Below are positions 37,762 to 51,540 of a DNA stretch of 64,000 bases, piece after piece (position 1 is the stretch's first letter; each line of letters opens with the position of its first letter). A program made the position numbers and the translations under genes. Source of the DNA: Pithys albifrons albifrons (taxonomy: Eukaryota; Chordata; Aves; Passeriformes; Thamnophilidae); contig NC_092459.1 in assembly GCF_047495875.1 (NCBI RefSeq), forward strand, positions 18,523,795 through 18,587,794, in the 5' to 3' direction. The notes below the pieces were generated by a model that ran no database searches, was not told where the DNA came from, and saw nothing but the letters and a program-made list of their open reading frames with translations.

Positions 37762-37875
37762 TTTTCTGCACTATAGAAACACCCAGGAATGACAGTTCAT
37801 TTTCTGCACTATAGAAACACCCAGGAATGACAGTTCATTTTCTGCACTATAGAAACACCCAGGAATGACAGTTCA
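37762..37875. repeat. Perfect 3 x 38 bp tandem repeat (minisatellite)
   Basis: A unit of 38 bases starting ttttctgcactatagaaaca and ending gacagttca occurs three times head to tail, at 37762, 37800 and 37838, with no differences between copies. The sequence returns to unique DNA after the third copy. Identical copies mean recent expansion, or an assembly artefact. It lies in ERICH1 intron 3. Confidence 0.95.
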
Positions 37876-40800
37876 TTTCCAAAGTTCATTTTTGTTATTG
37901 AAATACTTGGGGCTTTTTCAGAAGCATACAGAAACTAATACAGCATCTGTATACATATTTATTTACAGTTACAAAAATATAAACCAAAGATGTTTTAATA
38001 CACCCTTAACAAGCAGCCATGGCTCAAATAAAGTATTGCTAATGTTACATTAGCATGTACTTTTTTCCCCTTAATACATTTTCAGCATTTATTAATTTTC
38101 CTAACACCACACACAAATATCTGGGGCAGAATTCTTTGTCATTTCCCTTCTAAAGACATTTTCTAGAGGTTTTGGAGGATTTGTGCTGGTTTGTTAGTTT
38201 GTTTATGTGTTTTGATGGGGTGTCTACCAATGTCTTAATGTTAGAAACTATCACACCAGAATTACTGAAGACTTCAGTGACATAAAAAGCTCCGAATTTG
38301 TACCATGCAATAGTCCCATATGCTTGTGGATATGTTGGCATTTAGAAGATAAATAGTTACAGACAGTGGTATTTAGAAATGACTGGTTTCTATATTGTGT
38401 AAAAACCTAAACAAGTGATTAATACTTACAGCTTAAATTGATAGCCCAATCCTATGTTTAAAACCCTCAGTGGACAGCTGTGAATTTCTTGCTGAGTTTC
38501 ACACTCGGCTTCAGAAGGTTCAGACTTATTTGTTGTGAAATCAAGTGAGGTGATTACTCCATTCCAGCTGGCTGCTTGTCTGATCACTTAAATTGCTTGT
38601 AACACTGCTACAGGATACTGGCAGTCCGGAGGTGTTTTCCTCTACCTAGAAAAGCTACACCTACCTCAAATGTTTATCATTTGTATCATGCGTAGTACAA
38701 TAGAAGGATTTCCAAAAATAAGTGATCACACTAGTCAGACAGCTTTTGCAACACAAGTACATCAGCAAGCATCTTTCAAGCATGCACTTAACTCCTTGAA
38801 ATCAAGTATGACGAAAGTTAAACACAGAACTAGAATTTTGGAAAACTCTTAAATAAGGTGACATTTTAAAAAGTAAACCTTTTGTTCAGATAGAAAAGGA
38901 TTTAATGATTTTCCAACACAGCATTAGAGAAATTGATTTAAGTCTTTCTTAACCTTTAATTTAATTCCAGTAATGCAAGTCAACAGATAACAGTGTTGGT
39001 GAAAGTACAAACACTACTGGACTTATATTTTTATTTTTTAAGAAAAATTAAGCCAGAGATAAAATGATTAAACACTTTATCTGAACCCTGAAAATAAAAA
39101 TGCTTATTTAATCTTACTCAATTTCAGAAAGAAGACTGTGGTGATATTATCTATTACGGAATGTCATTCCACCTATCAACAAATACAAGGTCTCCTGAGA
39201 GGATATTCAAGGAGAAGACATCTGAAGTACAGATTCTTCAGCTACAGCTGTCCAACATCTCTATTTGTATGTGGCCTCTTTCACTGTAATTGGTTCAAAA
39301 ATGTCAAGTACAATCAAGCTGAAGAAGAAACAGGCTGTTGAGAAGAAAGTTTCTTAACCTCTCAGACATTTCTCCTTCCAAGTTATTGATTAATCTATAA
39401 ACACTACAACGCTATGGAAAGGCTTATAGTAACAGCTTTAGCAGAGGTGTCATTGTTGCTACAACTTGCTTTCTGATGATGACATACACATGAGAATGCC
39501 TGAAGTTGTTGCGAGCTCAAGAAAATCTGCCATTCACAAACTGGGAGTCATACATTAATTTCTGCAAGGACAATGCTAAACTACAGAATGTTATCATTCG
39601 AAATTTTATCACACACAAATATATGTTTTTTAATACTAAACAGTGACATCCAAACTGTCAGAGAACTAAAACCAGAACACCCAAAATTAGCTAGGGAAAT
39701 ACATTAACAGACATTTAAAAAAAGACTTAGCCTAAGTATCAGAAATACAAAAGAGACAGAACCACCATATAATCAATGTTTCTTCCTGGGTGAATTATTG
39801 AAAATCCCTTTTTAAAGTAACAACTCTTTCACCAGTAAGTTTTCAACCTGCAAGTCCATACCATCCTTACTAGAAAAGGAAATACCCACATGGACAACTC
39901 TAAGGAAAAGGAGAGAAGAGAAGCAAACCTCACAGCAAGAGTTTTAGAAGTAGCTGAAAGTGGAACAGAAAACCCCTCTTTTTTCAGTAAGTTGTAAGAA
40001 AAATCTGCACACATGCATGTCAATCACATTCACTTATTTGTGGCATCATTTGAAATAAGATTCAGTGCATCTGTGTTGCAAAACACTGACTATTATTTTA
40101 AGTGAAGGCCCGTACTCTGACATCTTTCATTATTCAGGCATACTTAATGAAGTCCTAAACTAGACAGGATTTTTATCTAAGAGAATCCTTTAATAGGTTT
40201 GTTATTTCATTAAAAAAAGAGCAAACCTGAAAAGAATTTTATTATTTTTTGTTTGCAAATGCAGAATTCGTACCCCCTAATTGCCACAATTCTCACAATT
40301 TGTCTTGTTATCAGCTTCAGATATTCAGCACAGAAGTTGCCACAAGACTCTGGACAGTCAATCCAGGAGCACCTGACAGAAAACACTATAAGACAACCTG
40401 ACTCATAGGGGCTTTTTCACAGATTTTTCTCTCAGATATGAGAGTCAGAAAAGCAATTGTAAGTATTCTTAAACTTCTTTGTCTTCAAGGTAAATTGAAT
40501 TTATTTCACATTCAGTTCTTTCCTGAACTCTTTCATTTAAAATAGGTAATAGTAGTCATTGAGTACTGTTAAACATTTTTATTTACATTAGTGCTAAGCA
40601 AACAATGTATATTGTAACATCACTGAGATAACCATATATATTAATGGTGTGGAATTAGAAGACTAATTTTTAATTAAATATTTTTTTTTTACTTTTTTCC
40701 TACTGTCACACACTTTGATTAATTTGAAAACATATCTAAATCTTTGATATAGTATTAGTTTCTTCAAGGGTAAAAAATTCTGGGCAATTTGTTGTAATTG

Positions 40801-41343
40801 GGATGCTGGGACATGATGAAATCACATTGTATATAACTTCTAAAATGGTAAATAGAAGACATGAGTTATTGATATATAAAGGGAAAATAATCTTAGAACT
40901 CTAGATAGCTTTTTCTTGCAACACATACAGCCTATGAGTTCACAGTACTGAGACTGTGAGATATGGTTTGACACAACTTTAAAAAACCCCAACAACTACC
41001 AAAAAAGCCCCATTTTGTGGGAACTGGCAGAAGTTTGCAGTTGCTTGGCTTTTTCATCAGTGATTAACGTCAAAATTATTGTTGATATTAAAAACAATGA
41101 AAAGTTTTATATGAGCACTAGTTGGGTTCTTAAAAAAAAAACGAACAACAAAAAACCAACCAATCAAAAAAACCCCAGACTCTAAAACTCATAAATTTTA
41201 AGCATGGTCAAGACATCACTATATCAAGTAACAGGAGTTCTTGTTGAAATGTTGTGGCAGCAAAACATTGGTACAATTTTTTTTACTTATTTAAACCAAA
41301 ACCAAATTCCAGAGTTGGGGATAGAAATACAAAGACTGTACTA

Positions 41344-41415
41344 CACAGAATATTCTGAGTTGAAAGGGATCCATAGGGATCATCGAGTCCAACTCTTAAG
41401 TGAATGGCCTGCACG
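41344..41415 (-). mobile_element. 5'-truncated SINE or CR1 tail (TguSINE1-like)
   Basis: The plus strand has cagaatattctgagttgaaa, gggatccatagggatcatcg, agtccaactcttaagtgaat and ggcctgcac. The tail is CR1-type. The 'cttaagtgaatggcc' junction is the same as in the SINE at 28166, where the tRNA-like head begins. Here only the last few bases of the head remain. Confidence 0.65.
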
Positions 41416-44400
41416 ATACTGTATCAACACATGGCCGTGTTGAAAATACAAATACTACATGCAGTACTGGAGCTTGTATTCTTCAAAGGATGCTATGGAA
41501 AGGGAGGTACCTACAAGAGCTACAAAAGTGACTTGAGGATTGAAGTAAATAGAGTAATATACAAACGAATCTGTTTAAACAAAAAAGATTAATGGTGACT
41601 TGATTACTGTGCTTCTTTGTGGGAAGAAAATACTGCTCAAAAAAAAGCTCTTAATTTAAATGGAGGAAGGCAGAAAAAAGCAATTTTCAATTTGTTTTTG
41701 GCTTTGATTAGAATGAGACCAATTAACAACTGCTAGCACCAGAAAGTAGTGGAGCCTCTGTGACAACTTTGAAATGTGAATAGGTTTTTTGTTCGGTTGT
41801 GGGTTTTTTTAAAAATGCACACTGCTGAGTCAATATGGGGTAAGACCTCTCTAGAAGGTAGAGAAGATTAAATTACATGGTCTAATGATTCCTCTGGTTT
41901 GAAGGCTCCAACAAGATTCATAATGTTGGAGTTTCACTGGTGCTACCCACCAGTGAAAACAGTTTCCTGCTGGCCTTATCTGCTTAAAATATGTTGCTCC
42001 CTCAGTGTACTGAGGATACCAGTTCTAAAATGTATCATATTCCCAACCAGTTGCTGAGAACTTAAGTAGTCAGCACGATTCACACTAGAGTGACTCAACA
42101 ACAAACATAAGCTTAAGCATCATTAAGTCTCTCCAAAATGGCTGCCTTAAACGGTAAGTGAATCAAGACGCTACAGATAGGCAAGAAACTACCCAATCAT
42201 GCCTTTACACAATTGCCTTTTGCTGATCAGAAAGTCCAAACATTTTTGCCAGCAGAACCAAACACAACAAATGCAGTTGCTTTTATGAGCCTGGCCAGAG
42301 ATCCCTCCGCAGTGTTGCTCCTCCTCACTGATAACACTAATAATTTCCTAGTATGAATCTCAATTGCATAACCTAATTTACTTGTAAGAAAGATTTCTAA
42401 ATTCATTCTTTCAGCTTAGACTTCCTGCTGCAGCAGTACTGATTCTTTTCATTATTGCCCTTTCTGACAGAAACAAAAAAGGCAAAAGTCCAAAGGCCAG
42501 CTACATTAACTAACTCGTGCTTCTATCATATACAATTGAAGAGCTTGAGGGTAACAAGGAAGTTTAACCAGGCGAGAGAGTGTCCCACAGAAGTACCACC
42601 ACTTTCCACATTATTTCAGCTGTCAAAAGGTAGGGAAAAAAATCACTTGCTTGTTCCTATTTCTCTAACTTGACTTCTCAGCATGAGAGTGAAGCACCCA
42701 AACTGGATTATTCCTCCTAACTAGGACTCTGTCTCATAACATACACATTGGGAGGTTGAACAAAGCTCAGCCAGGTCTTGCTCCTTCTGTCTAAGTAACA
42801 GGTTTCACCAAAACTGGGTAGGTTGTTATCAAGAGAGTAACAACAGGATAGTATCAATTAACTACCTTGTGGTTCCCAACTATGAAGGAAAAACGAGTGA
42901 GACATGACAAGAACAAAAATAATGGGTTATGAAATTAAAAATGAAAAAAGATACTAAGAACATTTGTCTTTGAGTTCTCTTTATCTGCTCTTCCAAGTGC
43001 ACTCAACTATTGCGTAGTCCTGAACTTCCACATGCAGAGCTTTTATTTTCTACAGTCTCTGGGTTAGAAATTGTTAGACTCTGCTGTGAGTCTAACAAAC
43101 ACCATATACCACTTTGTAATGCTACATAAAAATAGGAGTCAGTGTAAAGCACTTCAGAGAGAAATTATAATCCAGCAGACTGTTTCATGCAGAGATGAAA
43201 TGATTTTATATGTTACATTCTACTATCATAGCTTCAATTACATTATCCAAAAAGACATACTGCTGGAGAAATAAAATAAAACAAAACAGTTTATCATTTA
43301 GAAGGAATAAGGTTACATTTTTAGCATTCATACTTGACGTAAAATAGTGTTTCTTATTGTTTACCTGTCTTGAAATAAGAAGCAAGAACTCCACAATTTT
43401 ACTTCATCTCATGAAAGTAAAAACCAAAAATAAATTACTGCCTCCTACGAAGTTAAGGAACACTTACCTAAAGTTTCCTGGATTCTCCTTTCACACAGAA
43501 CACCCTTTTAAACATGATGGTGTATCTTTGAAATGACTACTCTTGAAGAAATACTTCTCCATAAATAGATAATAAAAATAAATTAATTTTGATCTCCGAT
43601 GTAAGGACTTTAAGCTATGAGAATATTGAATATACAACCAGAATTTGATGGATGATAACTTATCTGTAGCTTAAACATTACAAATTTTAATGCCCTTGCC
43701 AAAAGTATATTGCTAAACCAGTTAGCAATGCACTGGCATGTACCAAGGTCAATACGAAAATTACATGAAAAACAAAAGAAATTCTCTGCATTATTTCCTC
43801 CCCTGACTGTCTAATTCTTGTTACTCAATCAAAAGAAGGCTGACATGATCACACTATCATAGTGACTCAATTTATACAAAACAGTCAAGGGAGTTTTTAA
43901 TAATTAGATGCCCAGGTCTAATTTATTATTCTAAGAATGCTAGATAAATGTAATGCTCATTATTTTCTTGAAAGATAAGAAAGACTCAGATTTTTCTTCT
44001 CATTACTACAGGCTCATCAATCACCTGGTTACATGAAGAAAACAAACCTGAAAGAGCAGCTTTATTCTCCCCACCTCTGGGAAATGTATAAGAGAATCAC
44101 AGAGGGAAGCAGAGATGTTTTATAAAACTTTTGAATCCTGAAGCCATTAGTAATTTACTCATCATCACAAGGTGACTGCATAATGTTAAGGGCATAACTA
44201 TTCACAATTTATTTGACTCAACAGAGAAAAGGATTTAAAAGCATTTGAAAAAATATTTGAAATGCTAAAAACAACATGCAGAGACAGATGGACAAAGACA
44301 TACTGAAATATTCACACAGACTTGCCTTTTTTTCTTTTTTCCTTCTTGTTCAAAACCTAGTCTGGACAAATTTAATTTCATACTGACAGTATCAACTGTA

Positions 44401-47400
44401 ATGGAACTAGTTCAAAGAATAATAGTAATGGACAAACCTAAAAATATTTTAGAGCTTACAAGAAATTGTTTTAATTTATAATTTTAATTAACTTTAACTT
44501 TTAAACAATTTCTCAAAGACAGTTGATGGCTAAATTCATATTCTAATGATTGAATACTTCATTCTTCCACAGATTAATTTAAAACAATAATATATCAGCA
44601 ATGGCACATCTATCGCTCTTGACAATCTTGTTATATTAATTCAGACAGATTCAGATTTTTTTTCTTAATTTATTAAGAAGATGTAGCAAATCACACTGAT
44701 ATATAACTAAGTTGCAACTTAAAAATTGAAATCCTAAAATAGAGTCAGATTGCTTTCATGAGAATAACTTGATAAACAATAACTATTTCTTGAGTCAGAT
44801 TTCTTTTCGTTTGAGCTTCCATGTTGTTTATTTCCCTTAATTTTGGGCTCAAAGGCTAGAAAAGGATAGCATGGGAACCTTCTGTTACCCAGCATATATA
44901 CAACATGCTTAATTTTTTAGGAAATACAGCAGAAGTTTACCTGTTGCCCTTCAAAATATATCATGTAGATACTACCAGGACTCAAACAAAGCCAACACCA
45001 GATCTGAACTTCGCCTTATGGAGCTGGTCCTTTGGGAATACCTGGGACAATTCTAAACAAAATAGTTTTATTTTATATTTATAGAATACTCATCTGTACA
45101 GTCATGCATGCTCCCTCTTTTTCCTTCATTGTCAAAGGTTTTCATTGGAGCTTTCCTGTATCCTTTCAAAAAAAGATCTAAATACGGGATATACAATTAA
45201 ATCCAGTGAGCAAACTAAGCAATCCATGGTGTGATGGCCTAAACTGTTCCTTTTGTATTTTACGAACACTGCCTGAAATCAGACTTCATCCTGCAAGAGA
45301 TTTTATTTATGTGCCTAAATACTTTAAATGACATACACATGAGTAAAGTTAACCACATCCCTCAACCTTGCAACATCAGCACAGATCTCCAATTCTGCAA
45401 TTTGTATTTAGACAAAAACAAGTCTAAACTGCAGCAAGAAAGATCTAGTATTAATGGGTAGTAAAACATTAGGGGAAGCAGAAAAGAGCACATAAAAATC
45501 TCCCTAAGAGGAGGTTTTTAAGAATAACGCAAATATGTGGCAAGAATGACATTTAGTCAAATCTACCATGCAAGGAGAATCACTGATTAAAAGCCTTTAC
45601 TTCATACTTAGTTTTTCTTGATTCCATAATAAACTGCAAAGCCAAGAAACAAAGCAATCCTGAACTCTGAAACTGGGATCAGCTAAAAGAACTCTCCATC
45701 CAACAGTCAATACTGTCACTACACAACATCAGAACTCCACTTGCTGCTATCACGGTTGAGTACACTTGTTTTGAAATACTAAAGGAAAATATTAAATCTA
45801 AAAGAAAAAAAAATGAACAAGCAAAGCCACTGGTCAATATTCTATCCACTGTAAAGCCTGGCAAGTATTTACATGACTCTAAGAAGGGACAAAATAATGC
45901 CATCCTAAATTCTGTTGTGCTTAACTGCTATGCAATATATCAACATCTAATATGTACCACATATAATCTGATTTATTCATAGATTTTTAAACAGCAGCTG
46001 AGTAAATTGGGCACAAAAGTTCCCTCCTAATACCCTAATAAGGATATATCTCAGCTGCAGCAGGGTTCAGAGGTTTGCATTCTAGTGTTTTATTTAAAAG
46101 CAACTTAAGTCTCTGTATATAACTCAATGTTATAGGCCCATTGAGCTAGAAAGTATTATGAGATTTCATTTAGTCATCTTTGCAAAACACAGAAGAGGAA
46201 GTATCCCTCTAATATTTGAAAGGAGAGAACACCAAAAAATAAACAGAAATTATATGACATAGAGGGGGAGAAACAGTGCTTCAAGATCAAAATAAGCAGC
46301 TTGACTATGACATGCTGGGAAACAAACTCAGTGAACTGTCCACAGACAGTTGTGCAACTAAACAGATTTAAGGACAGCCTACTAATAGCTTTTGGATTCT
46401 GAACATAAATCCTATCCAACAGAGAAAAGCACAGCCTAGAAGCTGTACATTAAAATACCTTTCCAAAAATATCGGGATCTATTGTTATGTTACTCTGATA
46501 AAGCTACTTCTTTGTCACTCAAAAAACGGTCTTTAAACCATTTTACAACAAGCAAGAACATTTTTGATGCACCACCAGTCAATGCTGTATTTTGCTTCAG
46601 TCTCAAGCTACTTTGATAGCTTTACTTGTATTCAGATTCTGAAAGGAGCTCAGAACAAAGTGCAGACCTGATGCCCAACCTGAAAATTCACCCCTGTGGG
46701 TACTGTTTGCAGAGGCAAACAGCATTTGCCTTTCTCTATCTGCAGGTTATATCTCAGGGTTTCCTTATATTTAAGGCAGTCTCCAGGGTGACAGACACAG
46801 TAGCTCAGTAAGTGCTGCTTCACAGGTGTTTTACTTCAGCTGCCTCACGTTGGTATTTTCTTTGCTGTAGGATGCCCCAGCAGCAAATGACAATGATACA
46901 TGATTTTGGACAAATGTATATCCGCAGGAACAAATCAACTGAAAAAACTAAATGAATTTGTCTTATCTAAGCTTAGGACATTTCCCTACAGATAGGCAAA
47001 ATCAATTTATTCTGGCAATGTCATTCAGAAAACCATGTATTTAACAGAGCCCAACTTAAAGCCTCCTTTACATATTCTGTATGTCTTCTCTTGTATTCTT
47101 TGACAACATTAAATACTGGTTCTGAGGTTACTTGGTCACCCTTTCTCATCAGAAAGCTTCTCAACGCTAAAAGATTGGTGTCTCCTCCCACCAACACCAA
47201 TGATGAATGTCTGTTCTGAGAGAGGTAAATTTGAAATATTGTTAAGTCTTTACCAATTTCTCAGAACTTCAAGAGTAAGACTTAGTAAACCAGCTTCATC
47301 TAACATTTATCTTTCAAAATAATGACTGTAAGCAGGAATAATATGAATATAATACATGTCTCACTTGAGTGGGAGGAGCCAAAACTTTGTCCTCAGTTGA

Positions 47401-47656
47401 ACTTTCTGTAATTTCAGTAAGACCCATGACACTGCATGGCTATAATCAAATGTTGAATCTAGTCTTGAAACAGTTAAGGAGGGAAATGAACCCATAGGGA
47501 TGTACATCCTCATTTTGCTTATGTTGCAAAACAGTGACACCCGCTGGTAGCCACAGTTTAAATACTTAATTGTTACAGTCTAAATCTACTGGATAAGAGT
47601 TGCTAAGAAGTTTCTCTTGAGAAAAATTTATCACAGTAACAACCATACAAACTTAC

Positions 47657-47791
47657 CTGTTGAGTCAGCACTACTGACTGAGTCTTCTGAAACTGCATTT
47701 CTAACAGCATCTGGAGTAACTGCAACATAACCCTCTGGAGGAAGATCCACTGTGTACATTCTTCTTGGAGACATAATTGCAGCATCATTAC
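47657..47791 (-). CDS. ERICH1: ERICH1 coding exon 3 (RRMYT...PPEGYV motif)
   Basis: The exon is 135 nt, phase 1 in and out. The acceptor has a strong tract (tttcccttttgtag) ending at 47792, and the donor is AACAG|GTAAGT at 47656, close to the ideal consensus. It encodes about residues 73-117. The core SPRRMYTVDLPPEGYV is the best-conserved N-terminal motif of ERICH1 (human has RRLYT...PPEGYV). After it comes a serine- and aspartate-rich stretch (SEDSVSSADS) that parallels the human SSGDD segment and could be phosphorylated, which is inference. Its first two bases complete the glycine codon begun in exon 2. It is isolated between the two largest introns in the window. Confidence 0.95.
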
Positions 47792-48875
47792 CTACAAAAG
47801 GGAAAAAACCCAAAGCATCTGGCTCAATATTGGTCTCACGAAAGATTTTATCAAGTGTTTTTTGAACTACAACAGTAAGTGTTCTTGAAAATCCTTACAG
47901 AGGGTCAGGTGTGGAACACTGAAATTAGCCTACAACCAACAAAACTGTACCAAATTTTGTAGCAGCTACAAGTAGGCAAATACTCTGGAGGTTAGTTCTT
48001 TCCACCAGAAACAATTTTTTTCCTTTGCATCAGGTAAATCTTCTGCCCTAACTTCAGAATATGCTTCCACCTACAGTGATATTTTAAGAGAGACTCTACA
48101 CATTTTTCCTCATTCAGCATGAGCAGACACTATTTCTTTAAGAACTGTTTCACAAAAGATGGACGGATAGAAAGAGACAAGCTGATAAAGTGATAGAAGC
48201 AACAGAAAAAGAATCACAGAACTGTGGTTTGCCAATTTGCAGACCTGTTAAGCATAGTCTGTGCTGTTTTGAAAGATGCAAAGATAAAGGGAGTTTGAAA
48301 GCCACACCTCACTAAGCCTCAGCAGTGTCTGTTCAAGAGGACTCACCTCCTCATGCCTGCTCTCCTTTTCTGAGAAGGGCCGGGAAGGGAAGTACTAAGG
48401 CCCAGCTTTGTAACTATTTCACTGTATAGGAAACTATTTGCGGTGATGGCAGCAGTCTGGTTTTGTAGGATTTCTTTCCCATTTAAAAGGTATTTAAAAA
48501 TACATGCAAGAGCAGCAGTACAAACTTTTCATTTGTTCACTAGACAAGAAGTAGCTCTGTGGGAATGAGAGAGACATCTCTGCTCCAGTTACATGAAACC
48601 AGTCCAAATCCATACTGTATTCCTTCTACTGAGTAGTGACAGCAGCAGAGACCAAACACAGTGACAAAAAAGCCTTTTGAGAAGACTAGGATGTCAGGGT
48701 GTCTTCAGATGCTGCAACATAGTTTTAGATGGCTCAGTCTGTTTTTTAAATTTTTATTTTGGTTTGTTGAGGTTTTTTGGTTGTTGTTGTTTAGTTTTTT
48801 TAACACTCAGTCAACATCCTGCACAGATAGAGCACTACTCTTCCCTTCTTGGATGCAATAGGTCCCTTTAAAACA

Positions 48876-49055
48876 TGGAATCACAGAATATGCCAAGTTG
48901 GGAGGTACTCACAAGGATCATCAAGTCCAACTCTTAGCCCTGCACAGGACTATCCCCAAGAGTCACACCATGTGCCCAAGAGTATCATTCAAATGCTTCT
49001 TGAACTCTGCCAGGTTTGGTGCAATGACCACTTCTTTGAGAAGCCTGTCCCATAT
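48876..49055 (-). mobile_element. CR1 LINE 3' fragment
   Basis: The plus strand reads tggaatcacagaat, gatcatcaagtccaactc, gccctgcacaggactatccc, gagtcacaccatgtgcc, ttcttgaactctgccaggtt and gtgaccacttct-like sequence, the reverse complement of a CR1 3' end. It is about 180 bases, diverged, and in the ERICH1 sense orientation. Confidence 0.85.
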
Positions 49056-50989
49056 AGAACCGCAAAAATAATAAACAATAAAAACATCTTTGGCAGGTGG
49101 ACACAAACTCCTTACACCACAAGTGCGAGGAGATCTCAGGTGACACAAGTCTATCACTGAGGTGCAGCTATGGCTGGCCTAATTCCTAAACATTTAAAAC
49201 ACAGTTTAGTCTGACACATCTCTAACAAGAATTACTTCTATGTTTCAAATATGCAGCTTAAGTAGACACATTGCATGCAAATACATAATTTAACTACACA
49301 CTGACATTTCTCAGATACCCTACTTCAAAGAATTCAGCATGACTGACCATCTTAGATATCTATGATAACATAATCTCTGAACATTCAAGGCACTTCTGAA
49401 AAGCTGTACCACAGTTGTTATCATCAGCAGGAGGTAATGAATTTGTTTTGAAAATACATTAGAAAGCTGGTTTTTGTCTTTGAACAAGCCAGAAAATTTC
49501 CAACTGATACTGATACTTACTTTAGAGGATGAAAAAGGGAAAGAAATAAATAATATAGGAAGATGAAGAGCAATTATGCAATTTGGAAAAAAAATCCTCT
49601 AAAAATTAACATGGAATAATTCTTCAACAGATTCTTTCCATGAAGATGATGCCAAATCACTGAACTGGCAGCAGTTGCATTGATTTTTTTTTCTCCCAAC
49701 GAGGCTGATTAATGATAAAGTGCTAATTAGTGACAGTTTTAAATTATAAGTACATATAAATGTTTGAGTTATTCCTTTCTGAATGATTTCAAGTTTCCCC
49801 TTTTTCAATTTTTTTTTCAGGTTTTGTAAAACAAAGATGATCGTGAAAACATTAAACTTAATTTGCAACAGCCTTGAATAACGCAAACCCTTTAATCATA
49901 AAAGCAGTAGCTATATTTGGATAACTTGCCAGGACAAAACAGTGACACAGAGCAGAATCTGATGGACTATCTATAACACCCAGTCCAACGCAGAAGAACA
50001 GGAACAACTACCTACATAAATGAGTGATGACTCAAAACTTTTTAATTTCACCTGTTTAAATGGGAGTCTCCAAATTACATATTTATTCACACCATATGCA
50101 TCTGTAAGCACTCGGCAAATATAAATCAAGCATTAGTTCTCTGCTAATCCTGTGCAAGTATTTCACACCAAACTGTTACCATATCTAGTCTGGATTTTTC
50201 CAGTCTGTAGCCATAGTCTCCTTGGGCCAAGAAGAGATGTGTTGGCGCTAAAGCCAAACACTGCTGCAAAGCAAATGGCTAAGCTTATAAAACTGTGACA
50301 TAAAAAGGGGTTTTTGATTAACAAAAGTAATCACATACTGGAGATATTAAAGAATGCTCCCCTTTTACTAGTTAAAAGTCAGGAATCCTATATCTGAAGT
50401 ATTATTTTATGGGAAAAAACCCTAACACCTAAATGACATTTAAAACCCTCAAAAAAGAGCAAATATTATTCAGTAAGGCAAACTAAGAACACTGAACAAA
50501 TGTTTTGGAACTATTTTTCTCCTGCTCTTCTCCATAACATTCCTCACACAAAAAGATCCCTTGCCCATAACTCAGCCCTGTGCACAGAGCAGGGAAGTGC
50601 ATCTACACCATGCTACAAACTACATCTGCAGGCAGGGCAGTTGCTTGGCCAGCTATGTTACCTCTTGTGACCACAAGTAGCAAACTAGTAAGACTTGCAA
50701 ACAAGTAGCAGACCTTTTTAGAAGGAGCTGAAGGTAAAGTTTTGGCCATATAAAACTGCCACCTGCCCAGTCAATCATCATCTTGGGTAGACACTTTGTA
50801 TTTTAAGTCTGTTTTTCAGCATCCTGAAACTTTTCCCCACTTGCAGCTCAGAATGGTGGTATGTAACACTCACATGGCTTCCACATTGCCTGAACATGAA
50901 GCACACTTAGGCACACCTCAAACACAGACATGGCCAGAATGTATGTTCGTATATTCTCGGCCCTTTCCTTGCTGGAATACTGGACAGAG

Positions 50990-51540
50990 ACTGAATCAAT
51001 TCCAATTTCCAGTTGACCCTGGCTAGCAGCCAAATATCCACCCAGATACTCCCTCCCTCCCCCCTCAGAAGGATTACAGGGGGTAGCTTGAAATGGGAAG
51101 AAAAGGATTAAGACAGCTCATGGGGTCAACAGCAGTGAGAAGACTTCCTGCTGGCTCATATCCACTCCCACCTTCACTCATGGCTTCAGGATACAGGCAG
51201 TCCCTTCAGCGAGACAAGGTGCAGTGCAGGGGGGTGGGGGTGGGGCTTGTCTACACTCTGTGGGCAACAGTTTCTCTCTTCTGCTCCTTCCTTTGCCCCA
51301 TGGGGGTTCTCTGTGGACTGCAGTCCTTCGGGAACGCTTCCTCACCAAGAGAGTCCCTGCTCCTCTTACCCTAGGGTTCCCACTGTTGGCACTCCTTTTA
51401 GTTCCCTCCTCTCTTGGGAGCTTTCCAAGTCTGGTCTCACTGCTAAGTTCCTGTAAGGCAGAACTCATAGAGCAAATAGAGCACCCAAGTCCAGCTCGAA
51501 GATCCTGCAGCCGCCCCAAACAACTGTGAAGTTAGCCCAA
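50990..51540 (-). mobile_element. GC-richer, LTR-like patch (decayed repeat)
   Basis: A local rise in G+C with phrases such as ccctccctcccccctcagaa, caggcagtcccttcagcgag, cctttgccccatgggggttc and ctgcagtccttcgggaacgc. These resemble the reverse complement of avian ERV LTRs. A G-rich run (aggggggtgggggtgggg) lies at about 51228-51246. Open frames in several overlapping frames here are expected from the base composition and do not encode a known protein. Edges and orientation are uncertain. Confidence 0.35.

Larger units (their letters stand above)
16014..47656 (-). other. ERICH1: ERICH1 intron 3 (31.6 kb)
   Basis: The largest intron, with donor GTAAGT at 47656 and acceptor at 16014. It holds the solo LTRs at 17059-18171 and 33346-33973, the SINE-like pieces at 28166-28285 and 41344-41415, the CR1 at 34655-34945, the 38-bp minisatellite at 37762-37875 and the C-rich tract at 29363-29389. 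It also holds an AT-rich run (mostly TTAATA/TATTA) at about 28677-28745. The remaining stretches, about 18.2-28.1 kb, 29.4-33.3 kb, 35-37.7 kb, 37.9-41.3 kb and 41.5-47.6 kb, show only unremarkable AT-rich sequence. A slightly GC-richer patch at 26400-26900 has no assignable family. Confidence 0.85.
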
